Shown here piece by piece: positions 1 to 9,812 of a stretch of 64,000 nucleotides of DNA (its first letter is position 1; each line of letters begins with the position of its first letter). The stretch lies in the NCBI RefSeq assembly GCF_900095285.1, contig NZ_LT607734.1, forward strand, positions 1,674,001 through 1,738,000, read 5' to 3'. The notes under the pieces were generated by a model. That model did not search any database and was not told the origin of the DNA. It saw only the letters and a list, made by a program, of their open reading frames with translations. The translations under genes were made by a program, and so were the position numbers. This DNA comes from Fusobacterium gastrosuis. Lineage in GTDB: Bacteria > Fusobacteriota > Fusobacteriia > Fusobacteriales > Fusobacteriaceae.

Positions 1-635
1 TTATATTCTTTATTTGTTTTTTCCCATTTATAAAAAGCCATTTGATGAAATGGTAAAATGTCTACTCTTTTTACTACATCAAATTGAGCAGCAAATCTAG
101 CCCATTTTTCTAGATCCCAATTATCATCTGTGTATCCTGGAACTAAAACATATCTTAGCCATACAGGTTTCTTAATCTTTTGTAAATATCTTATAAAATC
201 TAATGTTGGATCTAAGTTTACAGAAGTTAATTCTTTATATACTTTTTTATCAATATGTTTTATATCAAGTAAGACCAAATCTGTATATTCTAAAACTTCT
301 TTTGCATTTTCATCAAAAATATAACCAGAAGTATCAAGAGCAGTATGTATGCCTTGAGCTTTACATAATTTAAAAAGTTCTATCACAAAGCTAGATTGTA
401 GTAGTGGTTCTCCACCAGATACAGTTATACCACCTGTTAAAAATTCTTTAATTTTAAGTAGTTTTTCAATTACTTCTTCAGGACTATGAATATAATTTTT
501 ATCTTTTAAATCCCAGGTATCAACATTATGACAATATAAACATCTTAAAGGACAACCTTGCATAAAAACTACAAATCTTGCTCCTGGACCATCTTTTGTA
601 CCAAATGATTCAAATGAATTTATATAACCTTTCAT
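1..635 (-). CDS. pflA: pyruvate formate-lyase activating enzyme (3' part cut off by window edge)
   Basis: Radical SAM enzyme that installs the glycyl radical on pyruvate formate-lyase. The visible protein starts MKGYINSFESFGTKDGPG, then the radical SAM cysteine motif CPLRCLYC (CxxxCxxC) around residues 28-35, and the glycine-rich GGITVSGGEPLLQ stretch that binds S-adenosylmethionine. Start chosen at the ATG behind a GGAATTGGGG ribosome site. About 211 codons are present; the end lies outside the window. It follows pflB on the same strand by 70 nt, separated by a hairpin, so it is probably expressed by partial readthrough at lower level than its substrate. Family assignment is secure. Confidence 0.95.
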   Translation of the reverse strand, partial: MKGYINSFESFGTKDGPGARFVVFMQGCPLRCLYCHNVDTWDLKDKNYIHSPEEVIEKLLKIKEFLTGGITVSGGEPLLQSSFVIELFKLCKAQGIHTALDTSGYIFDENAKEVLEYTDLVLLDIKHIDKKVYKELTSVNLDPTLDFIRYLQKIKKPVWLRYVLVPGYTDDNWDLEKWARFAAQFDVVKRVDILPFHQMAFYKWEKTNKEY

Positions 636-671
636 AATATACCCCAATTCCTTTTATTTTATATAGTTAAT

Positions 672-695
672 AATAGGGAGCTAGTGCTCCCTATT
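672..695 (-). terminator. hairpin between pflB and pflA
   Basis: Perfect stem AATAGGGAGC / GCTCCCTATT with a 4-nt loop. On the minus strand it is followed by ATTAAC rather than a T-run, so it is more likely a leaky terminator or mRNA-stability hairpin that lowers pflA relative to pflB. On the plus strand a T-run follows, but no plus-strand gene ends here. Confidence 0.6.
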
Positions 696-705
696 TATTT
701 TTTTA

Positions 706-2937
706 TTAGATTTTGCTTGATATTGTTCTGTTTATAACATCTTCTTGTTGTTCTTTTGTTAATTTTACAAAGTTTACAGCATATCCAGAAACTCTTATTG
801 TCAATTGTGGGTAATTTTCAGGATGTGCTTGTGCATCTCTTAACAAATCTCTTCCGAAAACATTTACATTTAAATGATGTCCAGTTTTTCTAAAATATCC
901 ATCCATTAATCCAACTAGATTTACTTTCTTTTCATCATCAGATTTTCCTAAAGTTTCAGGAGTAATTGCAAATGTATAAGAAATTCCATCATTTGCATCT
1001 TCAAATGGTAATTTTGCAACTGAAGCTAGAGAAGCTACTGCTCCTTCTGTATCTCTTCCATGCATTGGGTTTGCTCCTGGAGCAAATGGAGCCCCTGCTC
1101 TTCTTCCATCTGGAGTATTTCCTGTTTTCTTACCGTAAACAACATTTGAAGTTATAGTTAATACAGATTGAGTTGGTTCTGCATCTCTATACATTTTATG
1201 AGCTCTAATTTTGTTCATGAAAGTTCTAACAACTTTAACTGCTAATTCATCAGTTCTATCATCGTTATTTCCGAATGGTACATATGGTTGTTCTACAACA
1301 TAGTCAACCGCATCTCCATCTTCATCTCTTATAACTCTTACTTTTCCATATTTAATAGCTGCAAGTGAGTCAGCAACTATTGAAAGTCCTGCAATTCCAC
1401 AAGCTTCTGTTCTTTTGATATCTAAAGAGTGTAAAGCCATTTCTAATGCTTCATAAGAATATTTATCATGCATATAGTGAATAATATTTAATGCTTTTAC
1501 ATAAGTAGAAGCTAACCATGTAAGCATTTTATCATATTTTTCCCAAACTTCATCAAATTCTAAATAATCTCCAGTTATTTTTTCAAATTCTCCTGCTGGA
1601 GTAACTTGTACTTTCTTTAATTCGTCTTTTCCACCATTTATAGCATATAATAATGCTTTAGGTAAGTTAGCTCTTGCACCAAAGAATTGCATTTGTTTTC
1701 CAATTGCCATTGGAGATACACAACAAGCTATTCCATAATCTTCTCCAAATTGTGGTCTCATAATATCATCATTTTCATATTGTAAAGATGAAGTATCTAT
1801 AGAAACTTTAGCACAGAATTTTTTCCAATTAGTTGGTAATTTTTCAGACCATAAAATAGTTAAATTTGGTTCTGGAGCAGGTCCTAAATTGTAAAGTGTA
1901 TTCAAATATCTAAATGCGTTCTTAGTTATCCAAGATTTTCCATCATTGTTCATTCCACCGATAGATTCAGTTACCCATACTGGATCTCCTGAGAATAATT
2001 GATCATATTCTGGTGTTCTTAAGAATCTAACTATTCTAAGTTTCATAACAAAGTGATCAATAAATTCTTGAGCTTGTTTTTCAGTAATTCTTCCTTCTTT
2101 TAAATCTCTTTCTATATAAATATCTAAAAATCCAGCAGTTTTCCCTAAACTCATTGCTGCTCCATTTTGATCTTTAATTGCTCCTAAGTATGCAAAATAA
2201 GTCCATTGAACAGCTTCTTGTGCAGTTTCAGCAGGTCTACCTATATCAAATCCATAAGATGCTGCCATTCTTTTTAAAGCTTTTAGAGCTTCTAGTTGTT
2301 CAAACATTTCTTCTCTGTTTCTGATTACATCTTCTGTCATTTCTTCTGGATCATAGGCATCCATTTCTCTTTTTCTTTCTTCAATAAGTCTATCTACTCC
2401 ATAAAGAGCAACTCTTCTGTAATCTCCTATAATTCTTCCTCTACCATATGCATCTGGAAGTCCTGTTATAATTCCAGTATTTCTTGCAGCTTTGATTGTA
2501 TTTGTATATGCTGAAAAAACTCCTGAATTGTGACTTTTTCTATATTTAGTATACACTTCTTCAGTTTGTGGATCTAACTTATATCCAAATGCTTCTAAAG
2601 AATTTTGTACCATTCTTAATCCACCATTTGGGAATATTGCTCTTTTTAAAGGTGCATCTGTTTGTAGTCCAACTACTGTTTCCAAATCTTTGCTGATATA
2701 TCCTGCTCCATAAGCATCAATCTTTGAAGGAATTTTTGTTTCAGCATCATAAATTCCCTTTTCTCTTTCTATTTTTAGCATTCCACTTAAAATATCCCAT
2801 AATTTTTGAGTATTTTCAGTAGGTCCTTCTAAAAATGATTCATCTCCTGTATATTCAGTATAGTTTAGTTTTATGAAATTACTAACATTTATACTGTTTT
2901 GCCATTCACCTGCATTAAAACTTCTCCAAGCTTCCAT
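706..2937 (-). CDS. pflB: formate acetyltransferase (pyruvate formate-lyase)
   Basis: Cytoplasmic glycyl-radical enzyme converting pyruvate and CoA to acetyl-CoA and formate in anaerobic fermentation. 743 residues, close to the roughly 760 of the family. The active-site cysteine pair is in GIACCVSP (Cys405-Cys406), and the radical glycine is in RVSGYAVNF near the C terminus (about Gly718). An in-frame GTG lies 9 nt upstream, but the ribosome site AAAGGTGG overlaps it and sits 5 nt before the ATG encoding MEAWRSF, so the ATG is preferred. pflA, its activase, follows on the same strand. No frameshift or missing catalytic residue. Confidence 0.97.
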   Translation of the reverse strand: MEAWRSFNAGEWQNSINVSNFIKLNYTEYTGDESFLEGPTENTQKLWDILSGMLKIEREKGIYDAETKIPSKIDAYGAGYISKDLETVVGLQTDAPLKRAIFPNGGLRMVQNSLEAFGYKLDPQTEEVYTKYRKSHNSGVFSAYTNTIKAARNTGIITGLPDAYGRGRIIGDYRRVALYGVDRLIEERKREMDAYDPEEMTEDVIRNREEMFEQLEALKALKRMAASYGFDIGRPAETAQEAVQWTYFAYLGAIKDQNGAAMSLGKTAGFLDIYIERDLKEGRITEKQAQEFIDHFVMKLRIVRFLRTPEYDQLFSGDPVWVTESIGGMNNDGKSWITKNAFRYLNTLYNLGPAPEPNLTILWSEKLPTNWKKFCAKVSIDTSSLQYENDDIMRPQFGEDYGIACCVSPMAIGKQMQFFGARANLPKALLYAINGGKDELKKVQVTPAGEFEKITGDYLEFDEVWEKYDKMLTWLASTYVKALNIIHYMHDKYSYEALEMALHSLDIKRTEACGIAGLSIVADSLAAIKYGKVRVIRDEDGDAVDYVVEQPYVPFGNNDDRTDELAVKVVRTFMNKIRAHKMYRDAEPTQSVLTITSNVVYGKKTGNTPDGRRAGAPFAPGANPMHGRDTEGAVASLASVAKLPFEDANDGISYTFAITPETLGKSDDEKKVNLVGLMDGYFRKTGHHLNVNVFGRDLLRDAQAHPENYPQLTIRVSGYAVNFVKLTKEQQEDVINRTISSKI

Positions 2938-3481
2938 TTGTACCACCTTTCAATTTATATATTAATTTTTGTAAACCCAACTAATGCCAGTAAAATCTAA
3001 ACATATTTATTTTATAAATATGTTTGTTTTCTTTGATATATTCTATTCAGACTGACTTAACATAAGTTTACTATAACTTAAATTTATTTTCAATTTATTT
3101 TATTTTCAAAATTTGTTTAGGTAAAAAATTGCTCTTTTGTACCTTAAAATTGGTTTATTTTTTTAACTATTGTATACAGTATTCTTCTGAAACTATATTT
3201 TTATATTGTAAATAAATATTTTTTTTACACTATATTTTGTTAAAAATTTATACATTTTTATCTTTATAAAAAATATTATTTTCCTTTATATAAACTTATT
3301 GTTAAATAATAAAGCATTTTTTTGATTTTTATTTGTTGATTTTATAAAATTTTTTTATAAAATATTAGTTAACATTTTCCAAATTTCTATATTTTTTTTT
3401 CAAATATTTTAATTTATTAAATTTTATGATACAATAGTAAAATGGAAATTTTATATTTAATTTATATTTTGAGAGGTAGCT
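2938..3481. promoter_or_regulatory. divergent pflB/ftsX intergenic region
   Basis: About 540 bp of very AT-rich DNA without a credible ORF, between the divergent pflB and ftsX starts. For ftsX an extended -10 element TATGATACAAT is visible at 3425-3435, about 45 nt before its start. The pflB promoter must lie near 2950-3150 but I cannot single it out. Redox-operator-like half sites (TTGTTAA near 3237 and 3300) are too imperfect to call. Confidence 0.5.
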
Positions 3482-4336
3482 ATGAATAAATTATTTGGGA
3501 ATGGATGTAAAAATATTCCTTATATAAACAGACTAAAAGTGCGTGTGTTTTGTGCTATTGTAATTGTTATTGTGTTATTTAACCTTTTTTTATCTTTAAC
3601 TTTAAATTTTAAAAAACTTGCAGATGAATCGCTTTTTAATCCCTTTATTATAGTTGACCTGCAGCATAATCTAAAAGAAGAGAGTATCAATAAAATTGAA
3701 AGTGATATACTAGCTTTAAAAGGAGTTTCTTCAGTCAGATTTATGGCCAAATCTGAAAGTTTTAAAAATTTACAAAATGAGTTAAATATTTCTATACCAG
3801 AATCTACAAACCCTTTATCTGACTCTATCATAGTTTATTTGAAAGATATAGCCTTAGCTGATTCTATACAAGAAACTCTTGAAAGTCAGGAAGAAATAAA
3901 AGAGGTATATAAAGAAAGTTATTTTTTTGAAAAAGAAGAAGAAAAAGGATTAGCATTTTCATTTATTCAAATTATAAGTGCTGTTGTAACTTTATTTTTA
4001 GGAATAGTTTCAATTATCTTCTTTAATTTAAACACAGGTATTGAATTTTTAAATTCTGTTAATATTTGTAAAGATTATAATGAAATGATTAGATCGTGTA
4101 AAATAAGAAATTTACTTGGATATTCAGGAGCCACAATAGTTGGAACTTTAATATTCTTCAATATTTATGCTTATTTTAGAAAATATATTTTTATTGTTAA
4201 TTTTGAATATGCTATGCTTTCACTATGGCAAATTATTTTATATCATATAGCTGCAATTGCTTTTTTAAATTTTGTAGTTTGGATTATTCCTGCTAATATT
4301 TTAAAAATTGATGGAGGAGAAGAATGCGAAATTTAA
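3482..4336 (+). CDS. ftsX: cell division protein FtsX (ABC-type membrane subunit)
   Basis: Inner-membrane protein that, with the ATPase FtsE, transmits a signal to a periplasmic murein hydrolase activator. 284 residues: an N-terminal membrane segment (residues about 22-40, VFCAIVIVIVLFNLFLSLTL), an extracytoplasmic domain of about 100 residues containing the typical 'LKGVSSVRFMAKSESF' region, and three more membrane segments in the C-terminal half. The ribosome site GAGAGG lies just upstream. The stop overlaps the start of the EnvC-like gene by 13 nt, indicating translational coupling. No ftsE lies next to it; upstream is the divergent pflB. FtsE would have to be encoded elsewhere. Confidence 0.88.
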   Translation: MNKLFGNGCKNIPYINRLKVRVFCAIVIVIVLFNLFLSLTLNFKKLADESLFNPFIIVDLQHNLKEESINKIESDILALKGVSSVRFMAKSESFKNLQNELNISIPESTNPLSDSIIVYLKDIALADSIQETLESQEEIKEVYKESYFFEKEEEKGLAFSFIQIISAVVTLFLGIVSIIFFNLNTGIEFLNSVNICKDYNEMIRSCKIRNLLGYSGATIVGTLIFFNIYAYFRKYIFIVNFEYAMLSLWQIILYHIAAIAFLNFVVWIIPANILKIDGGEECEI

Positions 4337-5535
4337 GTACAATTTTACTTTTTCTTTCTCTCTCATTAACAATTATTGGTGCTGATTCTATTAATACTAT
4401 GAATAAAAAAATAAAAAATATTGATCAAGAAATTCAAAAAAAGAATACTCGTATCAAAAATATAAATACTGAAACTTCTAAATTAGAGGTTTCTATAAAA
4501 AGCTTAGAAGAAGAAATAAAGAAAATGGAAACCGAGAGAGAAGAGATTGAAAAAGAAATTGATATTGTTAAAAAAAATATTGATTACGGAGAAAAAAATC
4601 TAGATATTTCATCTCAAGAACATGGAAGAAAAGAACTTGAGTATGTTGCAAAAATTTTAGCTTGGGACAAATATGCAAAGGTTCATAATAAAGAATTGGA
4701 AAAAAATATTTTACTTAGAAAAAATTATAGAGAAATACTACATGGTGACTTACAAAGAATGGAATACATCGAAAAAATTACTGGTAGTATAAAAGAAGTT
4801 AAAGAAAAAATTGAAGTCGAAAAGAAGAAATTAGACAAACTTAGAAATGAACTTGCTGAAAATTCAAGAAAAAGCGATTTAAAGAAAGAAGAACATAAAA
4901 AATTAATTCAAAAATTAAATATTGAGAAAAAAGGACATCAAAGTTCTATTACTCAACTTCAAAAAGAAAAACAAAGAATTGCTAGAGAAATTGAAAGAAT
5001 AATAAAAGAAAGAATTAGAAGGCAACAAGAAGAACAACGCCGAAAACAATTAGAAGCTGAAAGAAAGAAACAACAACAAAGTGGAAAAACTGGAAAAAGT
5101 AATACTTCTACAACTACAAAACCAAAACCTCAACCTACAATAACCAGTTCTGCTGCTTATAAAAAAATAGGAAAAACTATAAAACCAGTTGATGGACAAA
5201 TTGTTGTTTATTTCAGAGAAAAGAAAGCAGGAATTGTAGAAAGCAATGGAATTGAAATAAAAGGAAAAGTAGGAGCTAATGTTGTTGCTGCAAAATCTGG
5301 ACAAGTTATATATGCTGATAAATTCCAAGGTCTAGGTAGAGTTGTAATGATAGATTATGGAAATAGTATAATAGGAGTTTACGGTAATTTAATTGCAACT
5401 AAAGTTTCTGTCAATTCTAATGTCAGTGCTGGGCAATCGATAGGTGCTCTTGGACTTTCTAGTGATAAGGAACCTAATCTTTATTATGAACTTAGAGTAA
5501 ATTTAAGAGCAATTGATCCTTTACCAACATTTTAA
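4324..5535 (+). CDS. envC: EnvC-like murein hydrolase activator with degenerate LytM domain
   Basis: Likely exported FtsX partner that activates cell-wall amidases at the septum. 403 residues: a signal peptide (MRNLSTILLFLSLSLTIIGA), a long charged coiled coil (about 20-250), a low-complexity QQ/TK-rich linker (about 250-275) and a C-terminal LytM/M23-type domain (about 285-403). Active M23 peptidases carry zinc ligands in HxxxD and HxH motifs. Here the matching positions read NGIEI, GVYGNL and LYYELR, with no histidines, so the domain should not be a peptidase itself, as in the EnvC class. It is translationally coupled to ftsX and followed by a strong terminator. Confidence 0.85.
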   Translation: MRNLSTILLFLSLSLTIIGADSINTMNKKIKNIDQEIQKKNTRIKNINTETSKLEVSIKSLEEEIKKMETEREEIEKEIDIVKKNIDYGEKNLDISSQEHGRKELEYVAKILAWDKYAKVHNKELEKNILLRKNYREILHGDLQRMEYIEKITGSIKEVKEKIEVEKKKLDKLRNELAENSRKSDLKKEEHKKLIQKLNIEKKGHQSSITQLQKEKQRIAREIERIIKERIRRQQEEQRRKQLEAERKKQQQSGKTGKSNTSTTTKPKPQPTITSSAAYKKIGKTIKPVDGQIVVYFREKKAGIVESNGIEIKGKVGANVVAAKSGQVIYADKFQGLGRVVMIDYGNSIIGVYGNLIATKVSVNSNVSAGQSIGALGLSSDKEPNLYYELRVNLRAIDPLPTF

Positions 5536-5549
5536 AATAAAATATTTTT

Positions 5550-5583
5550 AACGATAGATAAAAAAATCTATCGTTTTTTTTTA
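5550..5583 (+). terminator. intrinsic terminator of ftsX-envC
   Basis: Stem ACGATAGAT / ATCTATCGT with a short A-rich loop, followed by a run of nine or more T; 15 nt after the envC stop. Confidence 0.9.
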
Positions 5584-5596
5584 AATATAAAATTTT

Positions 5597-5607
5597 TATG
5601 ATAAAAT
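5597..5607 (+). promoter_or_regulatory. extended -10 element of the nadK operon
   Basis: TATGATAAAAT, a TGn-extended -10 hexamer (TAAAAT), about 32 nt before the nadK start and directly after the preceding terminator. No clear -35 hexamer. The element is almost identical to the one before ftsX. Confidence 0.6.
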
Positions 5608-5638
5608 ATTAGCATATAAATTATTTATGGAGAATTTT

Positions 5639-6439
5639 ATGAAAAAGATATGTATCATACACAACGACAATAAAGAAAGTGCCAAATTAATTTTAGAAGA
5701 TATAAAAGAATATTTAAGAAACAAAATAATTAAAGTTATTTCTGTAAAAGAAATAGCAAAAGCTGATTTTGTTGTAGTTATTGGTGGTGATGGAACCTTA
5801 CTTAGAGCTTTTCAAAAAATTAAAAATAAAAATACCAAAATCATTGCAATCAATGCAGGAACTTTAGGATTTATTACTGAAATACGAAAAGATTTTTATA
5901 AAGAGATTTTAGATGATATTCTAAATGACAATTTTAACATTGAAGAACGATATTTTTTGACAGTAAAAATTGGAAATAAAACTTATGAAGCTTTAAATGA
6001 AGTTTATTTAACCAAAGATAATATAAAAAGAAATATAGTCAGTTCAGAAATTTATGTGGAAAATAAATTTTTAAGTGAATTTAAAGGTGATGGGGTAATT
6101 CTTTCAACTCCAACTGGCTCTACTGCATATTCTCTTTCAGCCGGAGGTCCAGTGGTAACCCCTGAATTAAGACTTTTTTTGATTACTCCAATAGCTCCTC
6201 ATAACTTAAACACAAGACCACTTATATTGTCAGGTGATTTGAATATTTGTTTAAACTTATCAAAGCCTAGTGAACAAGCGTATATAACTATTGATGGAAA
6301 TATTCATCAAAAAATCAGTCGTGATGATACTATTGAAATAAAATATTCTACTGAAACTTTAAAACTTATCATTCCAAAAAATAGAAACTATTTTGAAGTT
6401 TTGAGAGAAAAATTAAAATGGGGAGAAAATCTATGCTAA
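5639..6439 (+). CDS. nadK: NAD kinase
   Basis: Phosphorylates NAD to NADP using ATP or polyphosphate. About 266 residues. The family signature GGDGTLLRAF is near residue 49, and the second conserved block TPTGSTAYSLSAGGP lies in the middle, followed by the typical 'PLILSGDL' region. The ATG chosen (MKKICIIHN) has GGAG 6 nt upstream; an in-frame ATG 12 nt earlier overlaps that site and is unlikely. The stop overlaps the recN start by 7 nt (ATGCTAA), so nadK, recN, the Xer-like gene and era form one operon starting at the -10 element just upstream. Confidence 0.95.
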   Translation: MKKICIIHNDNKESAKLILEDIKEYLRNKIIKVISVKEIAKADFVVVIGGDGTLLRAFQKIKNKNTKIIAINAGTLGFITEIRKDFYKEILDDILNDNFNIEERYFLTVKIGNKTYEALNEVYLTKDNIKRNIVSSEIYVENKFLSEFKGDGVILSTPTGSTAYSLSAGGPVVTPELRLFLITPIAPHNLNTRPLILSGDLNICLNLSKPSEQAYITIDGNIHQKISRDDTIEIKYSTETLKLIIPKNRNYFEVLREKLKWGENLC

Positions 6440-8097
6440 GAGAACTAAAAATTGAAAATTTAGCTATTATTGATGAATTAGATTTAGAGTTTGAAAAGGG
6501 TTTTGCTGTGCTTACTGGTGAAACTGGAGCTGGAAAATCAATAATTTTAAGTGGAATTAATCTATTGATAGGTGAAAAAGCAAGCGTTGATATGATAAGA
6601 GATGGAGAAGAAAATCTTCTGGCTCAGGGAGTTTTCGATATAAGTGATGAACAAGCTAAAATACTTGAAGAATTAGGTATAGAAACTTCAAATAATGAAG
6701 TTATTATAAGAAGATATCTAAATAGAAATGGAAAAGCAAAAGTTTTTGTAAATAATGTAAGAGTTTCTATGAATGATTTAAAAAATATAATGTCAAATTT
6801 AGTTGATATAGTTGGGCAACACTCTCATCAAATGCTGCTTAATAAAGCAAATCATATCAAACTTTTAGATAGTTTTTTATCAAAAGAGGAAAAAGAAATA
6901 AAGGAAAATTTAGAAACTATTGTCAAAAATTACAGAGAAATTGAAGATAAAGTAGATAAAATTACATTGAATAAAAAAGAAATCTTAGAAAAAAAAGAAT
7001 TTTATGAATATCAGCTTCAAGAAATAGAAAAACTGAAATTAATAGAAAATGAAGATAAAATTTTAGAAGATGAGTATAGAAAAGCTTTTAATGCAGAAAA
7101 AATAAAAGAAAAACTATATGAAGTTTTAGACTATTTAAAAAATGATGATGATTCTGCTTTAGATAGTATGTTATACAGTAAAAAAAATTTAGAGTATTTA
7201 GAAAAATATGATAAAGAATATGGAGAACTTTCAAAAAAAATTGAAAACCTTTACTACGAACTGGAAGATTGTGTCGACAATATTGAAAAACTAAGTCAAG
7301 GTTTAAATACTTTTGATAATACTAACCTTGGACAAATTACCACAAGAATGGAAGCTCTAAAAAAAATTAAAAATAAGTATAAAAGAGAGATTCCTGATTT
7401 AATTACTTATCGAGAAGAATTAAGAGAAAAATTGATAAAATTTGAAGACAGTGATTTTGAACTGAAAGAATTAGAAAAAGAATTAAAAGATTATAAGCTA
7501 AAGTATGATAAACTTGCTTTTGAACTTAGTCAAAAAAGAATTAATGTAGCTAGAAAAATTGAAAAATATCTTTTAGATGAGTTAAAATTTTTAAATATGG
7601 AAAATGCTAAAGTCAATATTTCTATTTTGAAAGAAGATAAAATTTCTAGCAATGGCTTTGATGATGTAGAATTTCTAATTTCTACAAACCTTGGACAAAG
7701 CTTAAAACCACTTTCCAAAATAGCTTCTGGTGGCGAAGTAAGTCGTATTATGTTGGCTTTAAAAGTAATTTTTTCAAAAGTTGATAATATACCTATTTTA
7801 ATTTTTGATGAAATTGATACTGGTGTAGGAGGAGAAACAGTTAGAAAAATTGCATTGAAATTAAAAGAAATTGGTGAAAACACGCAAATAATTTCTATAA
7901 CTCATTCTCCGGTTATTGCTTCTAAAGCAAATCAGCAATTTTTTATAGAAAAATATACCAAAGATGCTAAAACTATTAGCAGAGTTAGAAAATTAAAAAC
8001 TGAAGAAAGAATAAAAGAAATTGGAAGGATGTTAGTTGGTGAAAAAATCAGTCCAGATATCTTAGAAATTGCAAATAAAATGTTAAATGAGGTTTAA
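6433..8097 (+). CDS. recN: DNA repair protein RecN
   Basis: SMC-like ATPase that acts early in recombinational repair of double-strand breaks. About 554 residues: N-terminal Walker A GETGAGKS (residues 29-36), a long central coiled coil (about 150-370), the ABC signature IASGGEVSR and Walker B ILIFDEIDTGVGG near the C terminus, then the switch histidine in QIISITHSP. Start chosen at the ATG with GGGGAG 7 nt upstream, overlapping the nadK stop; an earlier in-frame ATG (MGRKS) contains that ribosome site. Full family length, intact motifs. Confidence 0.95.
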   Translation: MLRELKIENLAIIDELDLEFEKGFAVLTGETGAGKSIILSGINLLIGEKASVDMIRDGEENLLAQGVFDISDEQAKILEELGIETSNNEVIIRRYLNRNGKAKVFVNNVRVSMNDLKNIMSNLVDIVGQHSHQMLLNKANHIKLLDSFLSKEEKEIKENLETIVKNYREIEDKVDKITLNKKEILEKKEFYEYQLQEIEKLKLIENEDKILEDEYRKAFNAEKIKEKLYEVLDYLKNDDDSALDSMLYSKKNLEYLEKYDKEYGELSKKIENLYYELEDCVDNIEKLSQGLNTFDNTNLGQITTRMEALKKIKNKYKREIPDLITYREELREKLIKFEDSDFELKELEKELKDYKLKYDKLAFELSQKRINVARKIEKYLLDELKFLNMENAKVNISILKEDKISSNGFDDVEFLISTNLGQSLKPLSKIASGGEVSRIMLALKVIFSKVDNIPILIFDEIDTGVGGETVRKIALKLKEIGENTQIISITHSPVIASKANQQFFIEKYTKDAKTISRVRKLKTEERIKEIGRMLVGEKISPDILEIANKMLNEV

Positions 8098-8098
8098 T

Positions 8099-8860
8099 GT
8101 GAAAGAAATCAATAACTTTTTAGAAGAATTTAGTCTTAAAAAAAATCCTTCTCCAACCACTATAACTGCGTATGAGAAGGATTTAACTGACTTTGCTCTA
8201 TATATAAAAAATAATAACTTAGATATGTTCAATTTAACTGAAGAAGAATATATGAATTATTTTGAAGATTTAAAAAAAGTTTTTAAAATAACCAGTCTTA
8301 AAAGAAAACAAAGCTCTCTTAAAGCTTTTTACAAATATCTTTGGAAAAATAAACTTGTTGAAAAAATTTTTGAATATAATTTTAGTGATGATAATAGTAA
8401 AATTTTACATCAAAAAGATTTTCAGCCTCCCATATATTTGGATAATGACTCTTTTAAATTATTTATGGATTCGCTTGACGAGGACAATTTATACGATATG
8501 AGAATAAAGGTTATTGCTAATTTAATAGCTAAGTTAAACATAAATCTTATAAATATCTTTGAAATCCAAATAAGAGATCTAATAAAATATGATTTTAAAA
8601 AAATTATAATTTACAGGAATAATAAAATTTATAACTATGATTTAGATAATGATATTGGAGAGCTTTTAAGAAATTATTATAAAAAATATGCTTTTGAAAA
8701 AAGATTTTTGTTTAGTACATATAATATAAATGCTTTTCGTAAAGACTTAAAAAAATTTAATATTGATATATCTGATTTAAAATTCGTTTTTAATGAAGAT
8801 GACGAAAGTTTATACAATAATATTAAAAAAATTTATTTTGAAATAGGAATAGGAGATTAA
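8099..8860 (+). CDS. degenerate tyrosine-recombinase (XerC/D-like) protein
   Basis: Resembles a Xer recombinase in its first ~100 residues: the SAM-like core-binding domain, 'NPSPTTITAYEKDLTDFALY' and 'TSLKRKQSSLKAFYKYLWKN'. The catalytic half is eroded: I find no Arg of box I, no HxxR motif and no terminal nucleophile tyrosine in the right context, although length (about 253 residues) is only slightly short of a Xer protein. It may keep a DNA-binding or structural role, since the reading frame is open and it sits in a tight operon between recN and era. GTG start chosen because GAGG lies 6 nt upstream; an ATG 12 nt earlier has no ribosome site. Confidence 0.7.
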   Translation: MKEINNFLEEFSLKKNPSPTTITAYEKDLTDFALYIKNNNLDMFNLTEEEYMNYFEDLKKVFKITSLKRKQSSLKAFYKYLWKNKLVEKIFEYNFSDDNSKILHQKDFQPPIYLDNDSFKLFMDSLDEDNLYDMRIKVIANLIAKLNINLINIFEIQIRDLIKYDFKKIIIYRNNKIYNYDLDNDIGELLRNYYKKYAFEKRFLFSTYNINAFRKDLKKFNIDISDLKFVFNEDDESLYNNIKKIYFEIGIGD

Positions 8861-8861
8861 A

Positions 8862-9752
8862 ATGAAAGCTGGATTTATAGCTGTTGTTGGTAGACCAAAT
8901 GTAGGAAAATCTACTCTGATAAATAAAATGGTAGCTGAAAAAGTTGCAATTGTTTCTGACAAAGCAGGAACAACAAGAGATAATATAAAAGGAATTTTAA
9001 ATGTCAAAGATAATCAATATATCTTTATAGATACACCCGGTATTCATAAGCCCAAACACCTTCTAGGCGAACATATGACTAATATTGCAATAAAAATTTT
9101 AAAAGATGTTGATGTTATACTATTTTTAATAGATGCCTCTAAAGAAATTAGTACCGGCGATATATTTGTTATGGAAAGAATAAAAGAAAATTCTAAAAAG
9201 CCAAAAATATTGCTTGTTAATAAAGTAGATCTAATATCGGATGAGGAAATTGAAAAGAAAAAAGAAGAAATAAAAGAAAAACTTGGTGAATTTAATGATA
9301 TTATTTTTGCTTCAGGTATGTATTCTTTTGGATTAAATAAGCTTTTAAATGCTATAGACCCTTACTTGGAAGAAGGTGTAAAATATTATCCAGATGATAT
9401 GTACACAGACATGTCCACTTATAGAATTATTACTGAAATTGTTCGTGAAAAAATATTGCTTAAAACAAGAGATGAAATCCCTCATTCTGTGGCAATAGAA
9501 ATTTTAAATGTAAACAGAGTTGATGGAAGAAAAGATACCTTCGATATAAATATCTATGTTGAAAAAAATTCTCAAAAAGGAATCATCATAGGACAAAATG
9601 GAAAAATGTTGAAAGATATTGGAACTGAGGCTAGAAAAGAAATTGAAAATTTATTAGGAGTAAAGATATTCTTAAATCTTTGGGTTAAAGTAGCTGATGA
9701 TTGGAGAAAGAAAAAACCTTTCTTAAAAGAGCTTGGCTATTCAGATGAATAG
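8862..9752 (+). CDS. era: GTPase Era
   Basis: Essential GTPase that binds the 3' end of 16S rRNA during small-subunit maturation. 296 residues: G1 GRPNVGKSTL, switch region TTRDN, G3 DTPGIHKPKHLLGEHM, G4 NKVDL, G5 ASGMYSFG, then the C-terminal KH domain with GIIIGQNGKMLKDIG. It starts 1 nt after the stop of the Xer-like gene and closes the nadK operon, followed by a bidirectional terminator. Confidence 0.97.
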   Translation: MKAGFIAVVGRPNVGKSTLINKMVAEKVAIVSDKAGTTRDNIKGILNVKDNQYIFIDTPGIHKPKHLLGEHMTNIAIKILKDVDVILFLIDASKEISTGDIFVMERIKENSKKPKILLVNKVDLISDEEIEKKKEEIKEKLGEFNDIIFASGMYSFGLNKLLNAIDPYLEEGVKYYPDDMYTDMSTYRIITEIVREKILLKTRDEIPHSVAIEILNVNRVDGRKDTFDINIYVEKNSQKGIIIGQNGKMLKDIGTEARKEIENLLGVKIFLNLWVKVADDWRKKKPFLKELGYSDE

Positions 9753-9765
9753 GAAAATAAAAAGT

Positions 9766-9795
9766 AAATGGGATGCTAATAAACATCCCATTTTT
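9766..9795. terminator. bidirectional intrinsic terminator between era and the M42 peptidase gene
   Basis: Stem AAATGGGATG / CATCCCATTT with an 8-nt loop and T-runs on the 3' side of the plus strand. It serves era on the plus strand and can serve the convergent M42 peptidase gene on the minus strand. Confidence 0.85.
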
Positions 9796-9812
9796 AAATT
9801 TATTTAACTTTT

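Noticed and set aside
3237..3310. Rex/FNR-type redox operators before pflB (TTGTTAA half sites).
   Set aside because: Only single half sites match; the second halves disagree at about three of seven positions in a region that is nearly all A/T.
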